Assembly (NCBI GenBank): GCA_019454045.1
Contig: SKCR01015057.1
Location: forward strand, 62,001-126,000
DNA: 64,000 nucleotides
Source: Zanthoxylum bungeanum
Lineage: Eukaryota; Streptophyta; Magnoliopsida; Sapindales; Rutaceae
Reading direction: 5' to 3'
The notes under the pieces were generated by a model. That model was not told the DNA's origin. It made no database searches and saw only the letters and a program-made list of their open reading frames with translations. A program made the position numbers and the translations under genes. Below, piece by piece: positions 1-12,455 of the stretch; the first letter of the stretch is position 1, and each line of letters begins with the position of its first letter.

Positions 1-338
1 CATATATACATTCGCAGAACGACTTTATGGATAAACAGTAAATTATTCGAAACTTCGATGCGGGATTCTATGATGTTCCACTACGAACAACCCATAGTAT
101 TTGGGCCGTGACTTTCTCATATGAACTCGGATTTTTATGAATTTTATATCGTCGGAAAGCTAAGATCGAGATCTACAACTTTCACGTTGAATATTTTTCC
201 CAATTCTGACAGAAATAGGTCAAAAACGTAAGTCAAAATTCGAATGAATAGTGATTTTGGGTCCAATTGGAAGATTCTCAAACTTTCAACTCACTTCCAC
301 ACTTTTCTCAAATTATCCAAATATCTAAAAAGCCCTAG

Positions 339-348
339 TATATAAAGG
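339..348 (+). promoter_or_regulatory. TATA box of the left LTR
   Basis: TATATAAAGG lies in an AT/pyrimidine-rich context 30-40 bp before the purine-rich leader, as expected for the U3/R boundary of a plant LTR. It fixes the plus orientation of this LTR. No transcript evidence is available. Confidence 0.5.
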
Positions 349-1439
349 AAATACTATTCATAAAATCACGATTTGAAGCAAAAATGAAAGAAGAAATGTA
401 GTAGAAGGAAGGAAGAAGGGAAAAAAGAAAGAGAGAACGAATGGGAAGAAGAAAAAAAAAAAAAGAAGAGAAAGAGGAAGGAAAAGAAGAATGATGAGGC
501 AAGTTGAGCATGGAAGACTTGGAGGATAAACAATATCAAGCAAAGACGAGGTAAGACTAACTTGACCTAAATTAGTATCCTTTAAGTTTTTGAGCTTTGA
601 TGATTATAGGTAATTGATTGAATTAAAAGTGATGATGAATGAATAATGGTTGTGCTAAAGATGGTGATTGTAGAAAATCCCTCAATTTGTATTTTGGGTG
701 AACTAGCATTGAGAATGATAATTGATTGTATTTTGGGTGATTGGGGGTGTTTTGATTGGTTTTTGAGGCTAAATCCTTGTGTGGATTGTATGGGGGAAAG
801 AAGTGAACAAATTAAGAATGAAGGAATATTTTTAAGCCCAGAATTTGGCCCTGCGTCGCGACGCGATCTGGAAAAATTACCCATGAATGCCTTTGGTGTG
901 GGTCGCGTCGCGATGCGTTCAATAAAAATTGGGCTCTTCACTAGACAGTTCATGACGCGACACGTACTGTCGTGCGTCACGACACGTGGCCAATAAATGG
1001 CCCAAATCAATTTTGAGCCATCCCAGAGTTACCCGATCACGTTAGAGGCTACCATAAGAGATTTGTATCAACTCGTAGGTATATATTACATCATGACATG
1101 CGTACGATATACCTTAGAGTGGTATTCTTTATTTGAATAGGCAACTTAACACTGATTCCGATCTATATATTCCTAGTCCATTTCTAATCGAAACTTTTGA
1201 TGATAGATCATCGCAGGAAATACAAGTTTCGCCAGCGAAGTGAAGAAAGTCTATCGGAACTCCAAACAGTGAGTGGACACTACTCTTTTAATTGATTTTT
1301 ATTATGTTATTTTGCAAACAGACTTATTTTTTTTTACGCTTTAGGGTGTTAGATTACTTTTATCACAGTTATTTCATGAAGATTTATGTTTTAAGTTATG
1401 TTTGAGACAAAAATATTTTTCAAGCATGATTTTATGGTT

Positions 1440-1850
1440 TTTCGGGGCATGGGGAAAAACCCACCCCAGTATGTAACTTGAGATAGCCTGGAATTGACGG
1501 ACATAGGACATGTGCACATGCAGAGGACTGGGGGGACATCGATACGTAACGCCCCCAGATCCTAGTTCGGGGCTAGGGGGACGGCGATACCTAATGCCCA
1601 TAGACCCTAGTTTCAGGGTCAGATAGTAGCATCAATCAGCATTACCGGCTCTAGTTCAGTGGCTTGGGGGACAACGATACGTAACGCCCCCAGACCACTA
1701 GTTTCAGGGACATGAGTGGCATGCTTTGGGGGATGGCGATACGTAACGTCCCAAGGTCAAGGTTTTGCATTCCTGGCTCCAGATAGGCGTATAAGGAGAC
1801 GGTGATATGTAACGCCCTCATACGTCAAGTTTTTCAGATACAGACTAGTA
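1440..1850 (+). repeat. Irregular tandem repeat inside the left LTR
   Basis: About five diverged copies of a core like GGGGGACGGCGATACGTAAC followed by GCCCCCAGAC and CTAGTTTCAG occur at roughly 1528, 1576, 1667, 1727 and 1795, with spacing of 45-90 bp. The copies differ by substitutions and indels, so the array is old. No coding potential. Confidence 0.75.
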
Positions 1851-2504
1851 TTTAGACATCAGATTTTTAGAAAAAGACTTTTCAGACATCAGATTTTCAG
1901 AAAAGAAATTTTCAGAGATCAGATTTTAAGAGACAGTTTTCAGAAAGATTAAGTCTTATAAACGAGATTTCAGATAAATTTTTCAGAAAAGAGTTTCATA
2001 TAAAGATATTTCTGGAACTTTGGTTTTAGAACCGAAATGCTTTTATATTAGTTTTTTTTTCAGTTTTTCATCCACTCACTTAGATCGTACATCGATCTAA
2101 CCTCCCCCACTCCCAGTTTTCTGTTCTTGTAGGTTTTTCTCAGAGGATGAGCTCGGGAGGATAGATAATGATGTAGTTACTAGGGTTCGGAGCCCACCAG
2201 TCCAAGTCAAAGAGTAAAAGTCCAATTGGAGTCAGTCAGAGTCAAGTAAAAGTCTTGTACTAATATTTGAGTTATGTGTAGTCATTTAAAAAAAAAAACA
2301 CATGTGTCTTTATGTATAAAGATATTGGAGTTAAGTTTGTATGTTAAGTTGTAAGGTTGGGCCACGGTCTCATATCTATACGATATATATTTGATTAAAG
2401 AAAAGAGTATTAGTAAATGAATAATAGTTATCAGAGTCAGAGGCTTATGGGGTTAGTACGATCTATCTCATGCTGGTAACACCTCCCGAATTGGGGATGT
2501 TATA

Positions 2505-2922
2505 GATAGATAAATATGCTAAGAATGACATCTACCTTAGAATAGTCATGTTGTAATACTAGACACTAGATGATCCGGCGTTGGGATAATATTACTATTA
2601 TAAACTATTTTTAAAGTAAATATTCCTAATTGTTGGTTTTGGAATACAGTCGAATTCTTATAACCTAGAAGACTGGCACATATCATATATTGGAATTTGA
2701 GTTCCAATGGTCTAGCCCAATGAACCATGAACAAGAGAAGCTCGTCTAGACATGTGGATATTCATTGGAGAGAATACTGAATGACTCACATGTGAATTCT
2801 AATAGTTGGAAGTATATACTACCATCAATAGGAATCTCATTGAGTCGAGTAGCATATGTGATCCTTTGACTATAAGATAACATTAATTTTATGTGTGATC
2901 CTCCACACTTTGATGTCATATA
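2505..2922. other. Degenerate spacer or LTR debris on the left of Copia-1
   Basis: No convincing gene. The text has the composition of a decayed Copia-type LTR or leader, and it is the left half of the target into which Copia-1 inserted; the right half resumes at 12451. The 62-aa minus-strand frame here has no recognisable domain. Confidence 0.4.
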
Positions 2923-5323
2923 TGTAGGGGTTATTTAGAGGGTGAGTCCGGTAACGCAGCGGAAGCGGTGAAAATCCGATTTTCAGATTTCAAAACTTTT
3001 TCTCGGATAAATTAAATAAACATATTTATTTAATATTCCAATAATCAAATTATGAAAATAAATTCAATAAAACATTTTTAGGTGAATTTACCGAAATACC
3101 CTTGCTTTGTATTTTTGTCCGTTTTAGTCCGAAATTGATCCAATCAATTTTGAATGATTCTAAATCATTTATAAGATGAACTTATGATGTTCAAAACATC
3201 AAAACACCAAAGCAACCAAAATCCCCAATTTTTGATGCCAAGCCGAATGCACACCATTTGGTGCCCAAAATGACCATTTGGTCATTTCATGCTTCAAAAC
3301 TCATCCAAAGAAATCCAATCAACATGAAACTTTCATGCATCATATACACACCCAAATGCTCAACATATATGAAAACCCCCAAATTTGGAATTAGTTAAGA
3401 ACCCTAATTTTTCAATTTCCTCAAATTGGACAAATTAGACCAAATACATTAAATCAATTACTTCAATCATCATTCTTCCATCCAATCCAAGTCTCAACAC
3501 AATGAAACAACTCAAGATCAAATCTAGGTCATTTAAGAGTGGGTCAATAACTCTAGATTAGCAACATGGTTTCATAAACCTTAAAAGAATCTTACAACTA
3601 CAATAGTCACAAGTTTCCTTCCTTCACCATACATGCTCAACACTTCTATCAAACTTCCATCAACAAAAACACAAAGAAATAAAGAAAGAAATAATCTAAG
3701 AACATCACATGTTAAGCCTAGAACCTAAGGAACATATTCCTCTCTAATAGTAAGTTGAAAAACTTACTAAATTCCAAGCTATCTTTGATTTTGTCTTTCT
3801 TTCTCAAGCTTCCTTTGCCTTTCTTCAATGGAGTTTATTTTGATAAAGTGTATTAGGTTAAGTGTATCATGAAATGAAAATCAATTATACTGTTTTCATT
3901 TGGCCTTTGGCCGAAAATGGCTAAGACAAAAACAAGGAAATTAATTTCAATTTCATTTCAAGTTTATTGGTCAACTTGACAAATATCTTATAAACAACTT
4001 TATTAGATATTTATTTTGTCAACAAATGCAACTAATGTCATTTACTTTAATATCCTAACATAAGATATTATATTTTAATTAATTTAATCATTTAACAATT
4101 AAATAATTAATTAATTAATCAAATACAATATATTAAATATATGTATAATATTTACATTAAATATTAAAAACATATATTCATTTAGGAAATAAGTCAAATA
4201 ACTCATTTTGACTATTAATTAATGTGTATTTAAATTAATCAAGTATTAAATGTAAATACACAATAATTAAGAAATGACTATCTAGTCTCTTTAGCATGTA
4301 TCTTGCGTTTAACCATTAAACGACTTTATAAATAATCAATATTATTTATTTATGTTGCTCTAGTGCTCAACGAGTATGTTTCATTATTGAGACTCTCTAG
4401 GTTCAGGTATATCCGTCACGAAATCAAATTTCGTGTCCATAATCTATCCACCCGTAGATTATGACGATCACGGATAATCTCGCTGAACCATACAGGTCGA
4501 GGTCATCGCAAATGTATAATTCCTCCGTCACAGGTATCCGGATAAATCCCAGAGATATAGATGTAAACGTCAAATCTCTATCGGGATTATCCAGTCGACT
4601 ATTCTATTAGCAATCTCAAAAGAATGTTTAGAACTAGCTTCTAAACTTTACCACGGGCCCATGGTTTTATCTGATTGCTAATCATATGGACTACCTATGC
4701 TCTGGTACACAGAACTGACGGATCCTATCTTGATACACATAGGACACCCTGAGGATCTATCTACACCCAACGAACAGGCGGAGGTCTGATCTAAATAGAT
4801 CGGTGACGTGACTGCCGTCTAAGTGTAGAAGATGTCTCATGTGCCCACAATGGCATCTCAAGTCTAAGAATCACAAGTGCTACTCAACCCAAGAAGATTC
4901 TTATTGACGCTGGTGTACCATCCATTAAGAATCTTCGGTGAGTCGTTCAGTGTTTATCCGCTATAAACACCTACACGTCTATACTAGTCTCCAAGACTTA
5001 TGGTTCATTGAGAAACCATTGGAATCATATATTCCAGTATACGACATGTACCGGTCTCAACGGGTTTACTATACTGACCAAGTAGTGTAAACCTTGACCA
5101 GGAACTGTCTGAGAATGACAACGTCATGATACTACTCAATGTCCGTTGCGACGCTTTTGCAACTGTATCATGACTAATCATTCTAGGGTCATTACGTCTT
5201 TACCATATAGAAAGATAGATTATATTATAGAAACTGCATATATTATTCATAATAATAATGTTTTACAGAAGTATTTAACAATAATACAACCGGGAATTGG
5301 CGCTCTGAGCACCAACCCCAACA
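2923..5323 (-). repeat. Copia-1 3' LTR
   Basis: 2401 bp, matching 10050-12450 almost base for base with small indels. In plus orientation it starts TGTAGGGGTT and ends CCCCAACA. It lies next to the PPT, which makes it the 3' LTR of the minus-strand element. Confidence 0.95.
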
Positions 5324-5337
5324 AAATCTCCCACTTG
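5324..5337 (-). promoter_or_regulatory. Copia-1 polypurine tract
   Basis: On the minus strand AAGTGGGAGATTTT ends directly against the 3' LTR. A purine run of this form is the usual Copia primer for plus-strand DNA synthesis. Confidence 0.85.
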
Positions 5338-5339
5338 CT

Positions 5340-6145
5340 CTAGTGCCAATATCGATTGTATCTAATACCCATCGACTCCAAGTGTTTATCAAACAGCTTC
5401 GGAGGTTTGGCCTTCGTCAGCGGGTCTGCTACATTATCTTCACTCGGTACCTTGCACACGACAATATCCCCTGGCAACACGATCTCTCGAATGATGTGGT
5501 ACTTGCGTTCCACATGCTTCGACTTCTGATGCGCCCTCGGTTCCTTTGCTTGCGCAATGGCTCCAGTATTATCACAGTATAACGGAATCGCATTCTCGAT
5601 ACTTGGGACAACTCCCAATTCTGTGATAAAGTTCTTTATCCACACAGCCTCTTTTGCAGCTTCAGAAGCTGCAATATGCATATCCGCCTCAGTGGTGGAA
5701 TCAGCTGTCGATCCCTGTTTGGAACTCTTCCAACAAACTGCACCTCCTCGTTAAGGGTAAAGACAAATCCAGATGTAGACTTTCTATCATCGGGATCCGA
5801 TTGGAAATCGGAGTCTGTATACCCATTAACCTGCAGTTCGTTTCCTCCATATATAATCAACTTATCCTTAGTACCTTTAAGATACTTTAGGATATGTTTA
5901 ATGGCCATCCAATGGTCATTACCTGGATTGGACTGATATCGACTAGTTACGCTAACAGCGAAACTGATATCAGGCCTCGTACATAACATGGCATACATTA
6001 TGCTACCCAAACACGAAGCATAAGGTTGGTTAGACATTCTAACCTTCTCATCTTCTGTTTGTGGACACATCTTCTTAGAAAGATGAATCCCATGTCTGAA
6101 CGGTATGTTTGCTGTCTTACAGTTACCAAAGCTATACCGTTCCAA
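5340..6145 (-). pseudogene. pol: Copia-1 RNase H region, frameshifted
   Basis: Two overlapping minus-strand frames (5636-6145 and 5340-5681) carry the C-terminal end of Copia pol. The first contains SCLGSIMYAMLCTRPDISFA and GYTDSDFQSDPDDRKSTSG, the usual RT-connection and RNase H landmarks. The second carries ASEAAKEAVWI, YCDNTGAI and HVERKYHIIRE, the rest of RNase H. The switch between frames near 5640-5680 is a frameshift. The reading ends a few bases before the PPT, as expected for the last domain of the polyprotein. Confidence 0.9.
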
Positions 6146-6313
6146 GATCTTATCTACGTACGTTGATTGGGATAACCCAATCAGCTCTCCTTTGTCTATC
6201 TCTATAGAGTTTTATCCCTAAAACATAGGAAGCTTCTCCCAGGTCCTTCATGGAGAAATTCTTACAGAGGTACGCTTTGACGCTTTGCAACATACCTAAA
6301 TCATTCCCAATGA

Positions 6314-7168
6314 TTAGGATGTCATCACATATAGGACTAAAAATACGACCATGCTCCCACTGGCCTTCTGATACACACAGGATTCTTCCGAATTCTTGAG
6401 AAAACCAGACGATCTAATAATCTCATCGAATCGAAGATTCCAACTTCGTGAAGCTTGTTTAAGTCCATAAATGGACTTCTTAAGCTTACATACCATACCC
6501 GAGGTTTCGCTGGATGTGAAACCTTCCGGCTGTTCCATATAGATTTCTTCATCAAGAAATCCATTTAGAAAAGCCGTTTTGACATCCATTTGCCAAATCT
6601 CGTAGTCATGATACGCAGCTATAGAAAGCAAAATCCGGATAGACTTAAGCATTGCTACCGGCGAAAAAGTTTCATCGTAGTCGACGCCAGGTCGCTGCGT
6701 GTAACCTTTTGCTACCAGTCGGGCCTTGTAAGTTTCAACCTTACCGTCAGGCCCGCGCTTCCTCTTGTAAACCCATTTACAACCGATAGGAACAATTCCT
6801 TCGGGAAGCGGAATCAAGTCCCAAACTTGATTTTCATGCATTGAGTCTATCTCGGATTTCATGGCACTTTGCCATTTCACGGAGTCGATGTCCAACATCG
6901 ATTCTCTATAGGTGAAAGGATCTGTCTCTTCAACTAAGAGAACATCCAGACTCTTTTCTTGTATCAAATACAAGCGTTCAGGAGGTCTAGATACCCTTTC
7001 CGACCTACGGAGTGTGTGTGTTGAAGGTCCTTCATCTACTTGAACTTCAGGTTCCTCCGTTGGTTCGTTGTTTTCAGGTTGGACTTCATCAAGCTCAACC
7101 TGTCTATGATCACCACCTTCTGACAAAAATTCTACTTCTAGAAATTTTGCGAAGCGAGCTACGAACAC
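6314..7168 (-). pseudogene. pol: Copia-1 reverse transcriptase, broken
   Basis: A 284-aa frame holds the start of Copia RT: WQSAMKSEIDSM, GCKWVYKRKRGPDG, YKARLVAKGYTQ, DYDETFSPVAMLKSIRILL, QMDVKTAFLNG and SIYGLKQASRSWN, all in family order. The frame collapses at about 6325, inside the position of the YVDD catalytic motif, apparently through a single-base loss, and a further gap (6146-6313) separates it from the RNase H frame. RT would copy RNA to cDNA in the virus-like particle; this copy is inactive. Confidence 0.93.
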
Positions 7169-7269
7169 ATTTCGATGCTCGGTATCATAGAACAGATATC
7201 CCCTCGTGTTCGAGGGATATCCAACAAACCTAAACTTTTGCCCTCGAGGCGAAAGCTTACTTTGCTGAG

Positions 7270-7749
7270 TTACCCTGACATAGGCAGGACAACCCCAAAC
7301 CTTAATATATTAAGATTCGGTCTCCTACCGAACCATATCTGATACGGTGTCGTAGGAACAGCCTTTGAAGGAATCTTATTCAAAAGATGTGCGGCTGTTA
7401 AGAGACAGTAGCCCCATAAGTAATAGGGCAAATCTGTGAAACTCAACATCGATCGGACCATATCCAATAAAGTCCGATTTCTCCTTTCAGATACACCATT
7501 GTGCTGTGGTGTACCTGGAGGAGTATATTGAGCGAGAATCCCATTCTCCTTCATATAATCCATGAACTCACCACTCATATATTCGCCGCCTCGATCTGAT
7601 CGAAGGCATTTAATATATTTACCAGTTTGTTTTTCTACTTCATTTCGGAACTCTTTGAACTTTTCAAAGGTTTCCGATTTATGTCGCATCAAATACATAA
7701 CCGTACCGTGACAAATCATCGGTAAAGGTAACGAAGTACGAATAACCAC
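7270..7749 (-). pseudogene. pol: Copia-1 integrase catalytic core, frameshifted
   Basis: This frame carries LRSDRGGEYMSGEF and TPQHNGVSERRNRTLLDMVR. The second catalytic Asp and the Glu are separated by exactly 35 residues (DD35E). The first Asp of the triad is in the preceding gag-protease frame (7679-9298), which overlaps it by about 70 bp, so a frameshift separates the two halves. Another break at 7168-7270 separates integrase from RT. Confidence 0.92.
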
Positions 7750-9298
7750 TGTGAGCAGTTTGACTTAGTGGACCACATACATCAGAATGTACGAGTTCCA
7801 GTAAGTTAGTGGCGCGGTGTCCAACACCAGAAAATGGGGCTTTGGTCATCTTACCCTGAATACAGGATTCACAAGTTGGATAGGATTCAATGGTAAGATC
7901 TGATATCAAACCATTCCTAACCAATTGGGTAAGGCGTTTAACGCCAATGTGACCAAGTCTCATATGCCAAAGTTCAGTATTATTAATTACAGGTAAACTA
8001 CGTTTATTAACTCCAGTATTTAATATATCTTTTGAAGTTTGCAATGTATAATGACCATGCTGGTTTGGACAACTAAGGATCTGAATATTATTTTTATCAT
8101 ATAAATACAAAGAACTATTCTTAATATTAATACAAAAGCCTTCTGTATCTAATACAAAAAGTGATATAATATTAGCGACACATCCCGGTACAAAATGACA
8201 GTCATATAACAAAAGTGTCCCATTCGGCAATGAGATCTCGCATACTCCCACTGCAACTGCATCCAAAGAGTCTCCACTCCCGAACCGCAACTGCATCTCT
8301 CCAGGCTTCAGTTTCCTACTTTCCTTCAGCACCTGCAACGAATTGCAAATGTGAATGGGACAAGCAGAATCTAAAATCCAGCTGGATGTAACGGCTTCAC
8401 AAGCCAAAGATAAATCAATAACTGGAAAAATAAAAGTACCTGATGTAGAAGCTCTGTCTCTCCTCACTTGGGCAATGTAATCAGGACAGTTCCTTTTCCA
8501 GTGCCCAACTTTGCCGCAGTGGTGGCATTTGTCTTCAGAAGCCCTTTTGGGCTTTGCAATCTTCGCCTGTTGTTGAGGACCAAAAGCCTTCTTCTTCTTC
8601 TTGCCTTTCTTGTTCTTTCCCTTGGACCATCCTTGGGAAGAAGCCGAAAGAGAAGTAGTTCTAGGAGGGCGAGTCGGTACTCCCTTCTTAAGGTCCTCTT
8701 CTGCCGTGAGCAACATCCTATGTAGCTCCTGGTAGGTACAGACAGTCCCGTGCATGTTGAAGTACATCACGAACTGGCGAAATGAAGCTGGCAGTGAACC
8801 AAGAATGACACTCCTACCGAGAATGTCATTCAAGATGAGATTATGTTGCCTCAATTGATCGATCAAATCGATCATCTGAAGAACATGTGGGCTAACACTC
8901 TGCCCCTCATCCAGACGCGCATGGAACAGTTCCATGGCGACTTTGTGAACAATAACTTGTTCCTGGTTCTCAAACGATTGTCTCAATCGCGTCATCATAC
9001 TATAGGAATCTAACATACCATAGTACTGTTGCTTGAGTTTCGGAGACAGTGAACTAAGGATGTATGATTTAACCCTTAAATCATCATCCTTCCAAGTTTC
9101 AAAAACTTGGCGTTCCTCCTCCGAAGCATCCTCGCCCACTGCAAGGGGCAACGGACCCTCAAGAACATAACCCAGCTTTTCGGAATCGAGGACAATCCTC
9201 AAATCCAATTCCCAGTCTGCAAAGTTCTCAGCGCCTTTCAGTTTGTTCGCATCAAGCATACGCGCAAACTGATTTGTGGATTGTGCCGCCATCGCCAA
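7679..9298 (-). pseudogene. gag-pol: Copia-1 gag, protease and start of integrase
   Basis: A 539-aa frame starting at MAMAAQSTNQ. Residues 20-210 are a Copia gag (UBN2-like) domain. Residues 225-255 are a Lys-rich linker. A CCHC zinc knuckle CHHCGKVGHWKRNC is at 258-271. The aspartic-protease active site reads ILDSACPIH at about 308-316, where most Copia proteases have DSGA, so the residue after Ser is unusual. GAG-pre-integrase motif WHMRLGHIGVKRL is at about 444-456, and the first integrase Asp is in HSDVCGP near 504. The first Met is the natural gag start because it follows the leader and PBS. The frame ends when integrase shifts into 7270-7749. Confidence 0.93.
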
Positions 9299-10034
9299 TC
9301 TATCATATAGATCACGAAAAACGGTTAGCAGAAATTAAGCAGTTTCATATAATATCAAAAGCATAAACTAGATCATGGATTTTTAATCTAATATGCCCCT
9401 CCCACTAAATCATGCAATACTGTAATCCCAAAACAGAATACAAATATTTAATAATTAAATTAAATACTAATAGTGAAAAGTGGATCCCGTGAATATATTT
9501 CGGCTCACAGCAGAGGCACGGTCTCGCCTACGTATATTCATCAGGTAGACAACTCATTTGTCAATCATTCACTAATGACTCCTAAGTACCGGTCCTGGCC
9601 GTTTCTCGTTGTCGCTGCGAAGGCAGGCCCACAAGGAGACGTACCAAGGTTAAACTCGTCAATGATAAACTCAAGTTACTTACGTAATCCTGACAGCTAG
9701 GGCACGTTCAGAATTCCGCTTTTACTTGAATTTATCTAGTATCTGATATACATCCGGTATAAATAAATCTTTATCGGCTACATCCTCACAGCAGAGGCAC
9801 GGTCTCGGATGTAGTCACAAAGAGTATTCATAAACCGTATTGACAAGACGGACCATATAACATGCATCAATACATAATTACATTTAAACCTTATTATTAG
9901 GGATTTTCCGCTAAGTGTCATACACCCTAAATCTAACCAGTTTAGATCCTAATAAGCATGCATAAAGTCAAGAAAACATGATTAAACATTGATTCAATGA
10001 AGGCTAATCATTTAGGTGGCCTAGAATCAGACTC
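9299..10034 (-). other. Copia-1 untranslated leader
   Basis: Between PBS and gag start. It contains two copies of a short block (CTCACAGCAGAGGCACGGTC at 9503 and 9785) that may fold or pack RNA, but no coding frame. Nothing else recognisable. Confidence 0.6.
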
Positions 10035-10046
10035 GCTCTGATACCA
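10035..10046 (-). promoter_or_regulatory. Copia-1 primer-binding site (tRNA-iMet)
   Basis: Minus-strand TGGTATCAGAGC, the canonical Copia PBS complementary to the initiator methionine tRNA 3' end, three bases inside the 5' LTR end. Confidence 0.95.
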
Positions 10047-10049
10047 TTT

Positions 10050-12450
10050 TGTAGGGGTTATTTAGGGGTGAATCCGGTAACGCAGCGGAAGCGGTGAAAA
10101 TCCGATTTTCAGATTTCAAAACTTTTTCTCGGATAAATTAAATAAACATATTTATTTAATATTCCAATAATCAAATTATGAAAATAAATTCAATAAAACA
10201 TTTTTAGTGAATTTACCGAAAAATACCCTTGCTTTGTATTTTTGTCCGTTTTAGTCCGAAATTGATCCAATCAATTTTGAATGATTCTAAATCATTTCTA
10301 AGATGAACTTATGATGTTCAAAACATCAAAACACCAAAGCAACCAAAATCCCCAATTTTGATCCAAAGCCGATGCACCATTTGGTGCCCAAAATGACCAT
10401 TTGGTCATTTCATGCTTCAAAACTCATCCAAATGAATCCAATCAACATGAAACTTTTATGCATCATATACACACCCAAATGCTCAACATATATGAAAACC
10501 CCCAAATTTGGAATTAGTTAAGAACCCTAATTTTTCAATTTCCTCAAATTGGACAAATTAGACCAAATACATTAAATCAATTACTTCAATCATCATTCTT
10601 CCATCCAATCCAAGTCTCAACACAATGAAACAACTCAAGATCAAATCTAGGTCATTTAAGAGTGGGTCAATAACTCTAGATTAGCAACATGGTTTCATAA
10701 ACCTTAAAAGAATCCTTACAACTACAATAGTCACAGTTCCTTCACCATACATCTCACACTTCTATCAAACTTCCATCAACAAAAACACAAAGAAATAAAG
10801 AAAGAAATAATCTAAGAACATCACATGTTGAAGCCTAGAACCTAAGGAACATATTCCTCTCTAATAGTAAGTTGGAAAAACTTACTAAATTCCAAGCTTT
10901 CTTTGATTTTGTCTTTCTTTTCTCAAGCTTCCTTTGCCTTTCTTCAATGGAGTTTATTTTGATAAAGTGTATTAGGTTAAGTGTAATCATGAAATGAAAA
11001 TCAATTTATACTTGTTTCATTTGGCCTTTGGCCGAAAATGGCTAAGACAAAAACAAGGAAATTAATTTCAATTTCATTTCAAGTTATTTGGTCAACTTGC
11101 ACAAATATCTTATAAACACTTTATTAGATATTTATTTTGGTCAACAAATGCAACTAATGTCATTTACTTTAAATATCCTAATAAGATATTTATATTTTAA
11201 TTAATTTAATCATTTAACAATTAAAAATATTAATTAATTAATCAAATACAAATATATTAAATATATGTATAATATTTACATTAAATATTAAAAACATATA
11301 TTCATTTAGGAATAAGTCAAATAACTCATTTTGACTATTAATTAATGTGTATTTAAATTAATCAAGTATTAAATGTAAATACACAATAATTAAGGAAATG
11401 ACTATCTAGTCTCTTTAGCATGTATCTTGCGTTTAACCATTAAACGACTTTATAAATAATCAATATTATTTATTTATGTTGCTCTAGTGCTCAACGAGTA
11501 TGTTTCATTATTGAGACTCTCTAGGTTCAGGTATATCCGTCACGAAATCAATTTCGTGTCCATAATCTATCCACCCGTAGATTATGACGATCACGGATAA
11601 TCTCGCTGAACCATACAGGTCGAGGTCATCGCATGTAAAATGTATAATCCTCCGTCACAGGTATCCGGATAAATCCCAGAGATATAGATGTAAACGTCAA
11701 ATCTCTATCGGGATTATCCAGTCGACTATTCTATTAGCAATCTCAAAAGAATGTTTAGAACTAGCTTCTAAACTTTACCACGGGCCCATGGTTTTATCTG
11801 ATTGCTAATCATATGGACTACCTATGCTCTGGTACACAGAACTGACGGATCCTATCTTGATACACATAGGACACCCTGAGGATCTATCTACACCCAACGA
11901 ACAGGCGGAGGTCTGATCTAAATAGATCGGTGACGTGACTGCCGTCTAAGTGTAGAAGATGTCTCATGTGCCCACAATGGCATCTCAAGTCTAAGAATCA
12001 CAAGTGCTACTCAACCCAAGAAGATTCTTATTGACGCTGGTGTACCATCCATTAAGAATCTTCGGTGAGTCGTTCAGTGTTTATCCGCTATAAACACCTA
12101 CACGTCTATACTAGTCTCCAAGACTTATGGTTCATTGAGAAACCATTGGAATCATATATTCCAGTATACGACATGTACTGGTCTCAACGGGTTTACTATA
12201 CTGACCAAGTAGTGTAAACCTTGACCAGGAACTGTCTGAGAATGACAACGTCATGATACTACTCAATGTCCGTTGCGACGCTTTTGCAACTGTATCATGA
12301 CTAATCATTCTCGAGTCATTACGTCTTTACCATATAGAAATATATATTATATTATAGAAACTGCATATATTATTCATAATAATAATGTTTTACAGAAGTA
12401 TTTAACAGAAATACAACCGGGAATTGGCGCTCTGAGCACCAACCCCAACA
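10050..12450 (-). repeat. Copia-1 5' LTR
   Basis: 2401 bp, same ends and same length as 2923-5323; adjacent to the PBS and therefore the 5' LTR of the minus-strand element. The minisatellite-free U3 is very AT-rich (about 11080-11400). Confidence 0.95.
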
Positions 12451-12455
12451 ATATA

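Larger units (their letters stand above)
1..2504 (+). mobile_element. Ty3-type LTR, left end outside the window
   Basis: This stretch reads as one long LTR in plus orientation. A TATA box (339-347) is followed by a purine-rich leader (380-490), a tandem-repeat block (1440-1850), and an end at about 2504 where TAACACCTCCCGAATT is followed by an imperfect inverted partner GGGGATGTTATA, the kind of terminus seen in plant Ty3 (Tekay/Del-like) LTRs. No PBS or coding region follows, so it is a solo LTR or the remnant of a truncated element. The open reading frames inside it are not conserved genes. The lineage assignment is an inference from LTR layout only; the LTR nature is moderately secure. Confidence 0.55.
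2923..12450 (-). mobile_element. Copia-1: complete but disabled Ty1/Copia element
   Basis: A 9528-bp element on the minus strand with two 2401-bp LTRs. Both read TGTAGGGG at the left and ACCCCAACA at the right on the plus strand. A perfect 5-bp target-site duplication ATATA flanks it (2918-2922 and 12451-12455). Its PBS matches the initiator-Met tRNA 3' end and its PPT is at the other side. Domain order in the sense direction is gag, zinc knuckle, protease, GAG-pre-integrase, integrase, RT, RNase H, which is the Copia order. The LTRs are near-identical by eye apart from scattered substitutions and 1-2 nt indels, so insertion is fairly recent, yet pol has at least four frame breaks and the element cannot make a full polyprotein. 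Confidence 0.95.

Noticed and set aside
646..996. 116-aa ORF in the left LTR
   Set aside because: No domain, lies in LTR, crosses CpG-rich palindromes; an ORF of this length by chance is expected.
10035..10046. tRNA gene at the GCTCTGATACCA sites (also 25013)
   Set aside because: Only the 12-base PBS is present; no cloverleaf around it.
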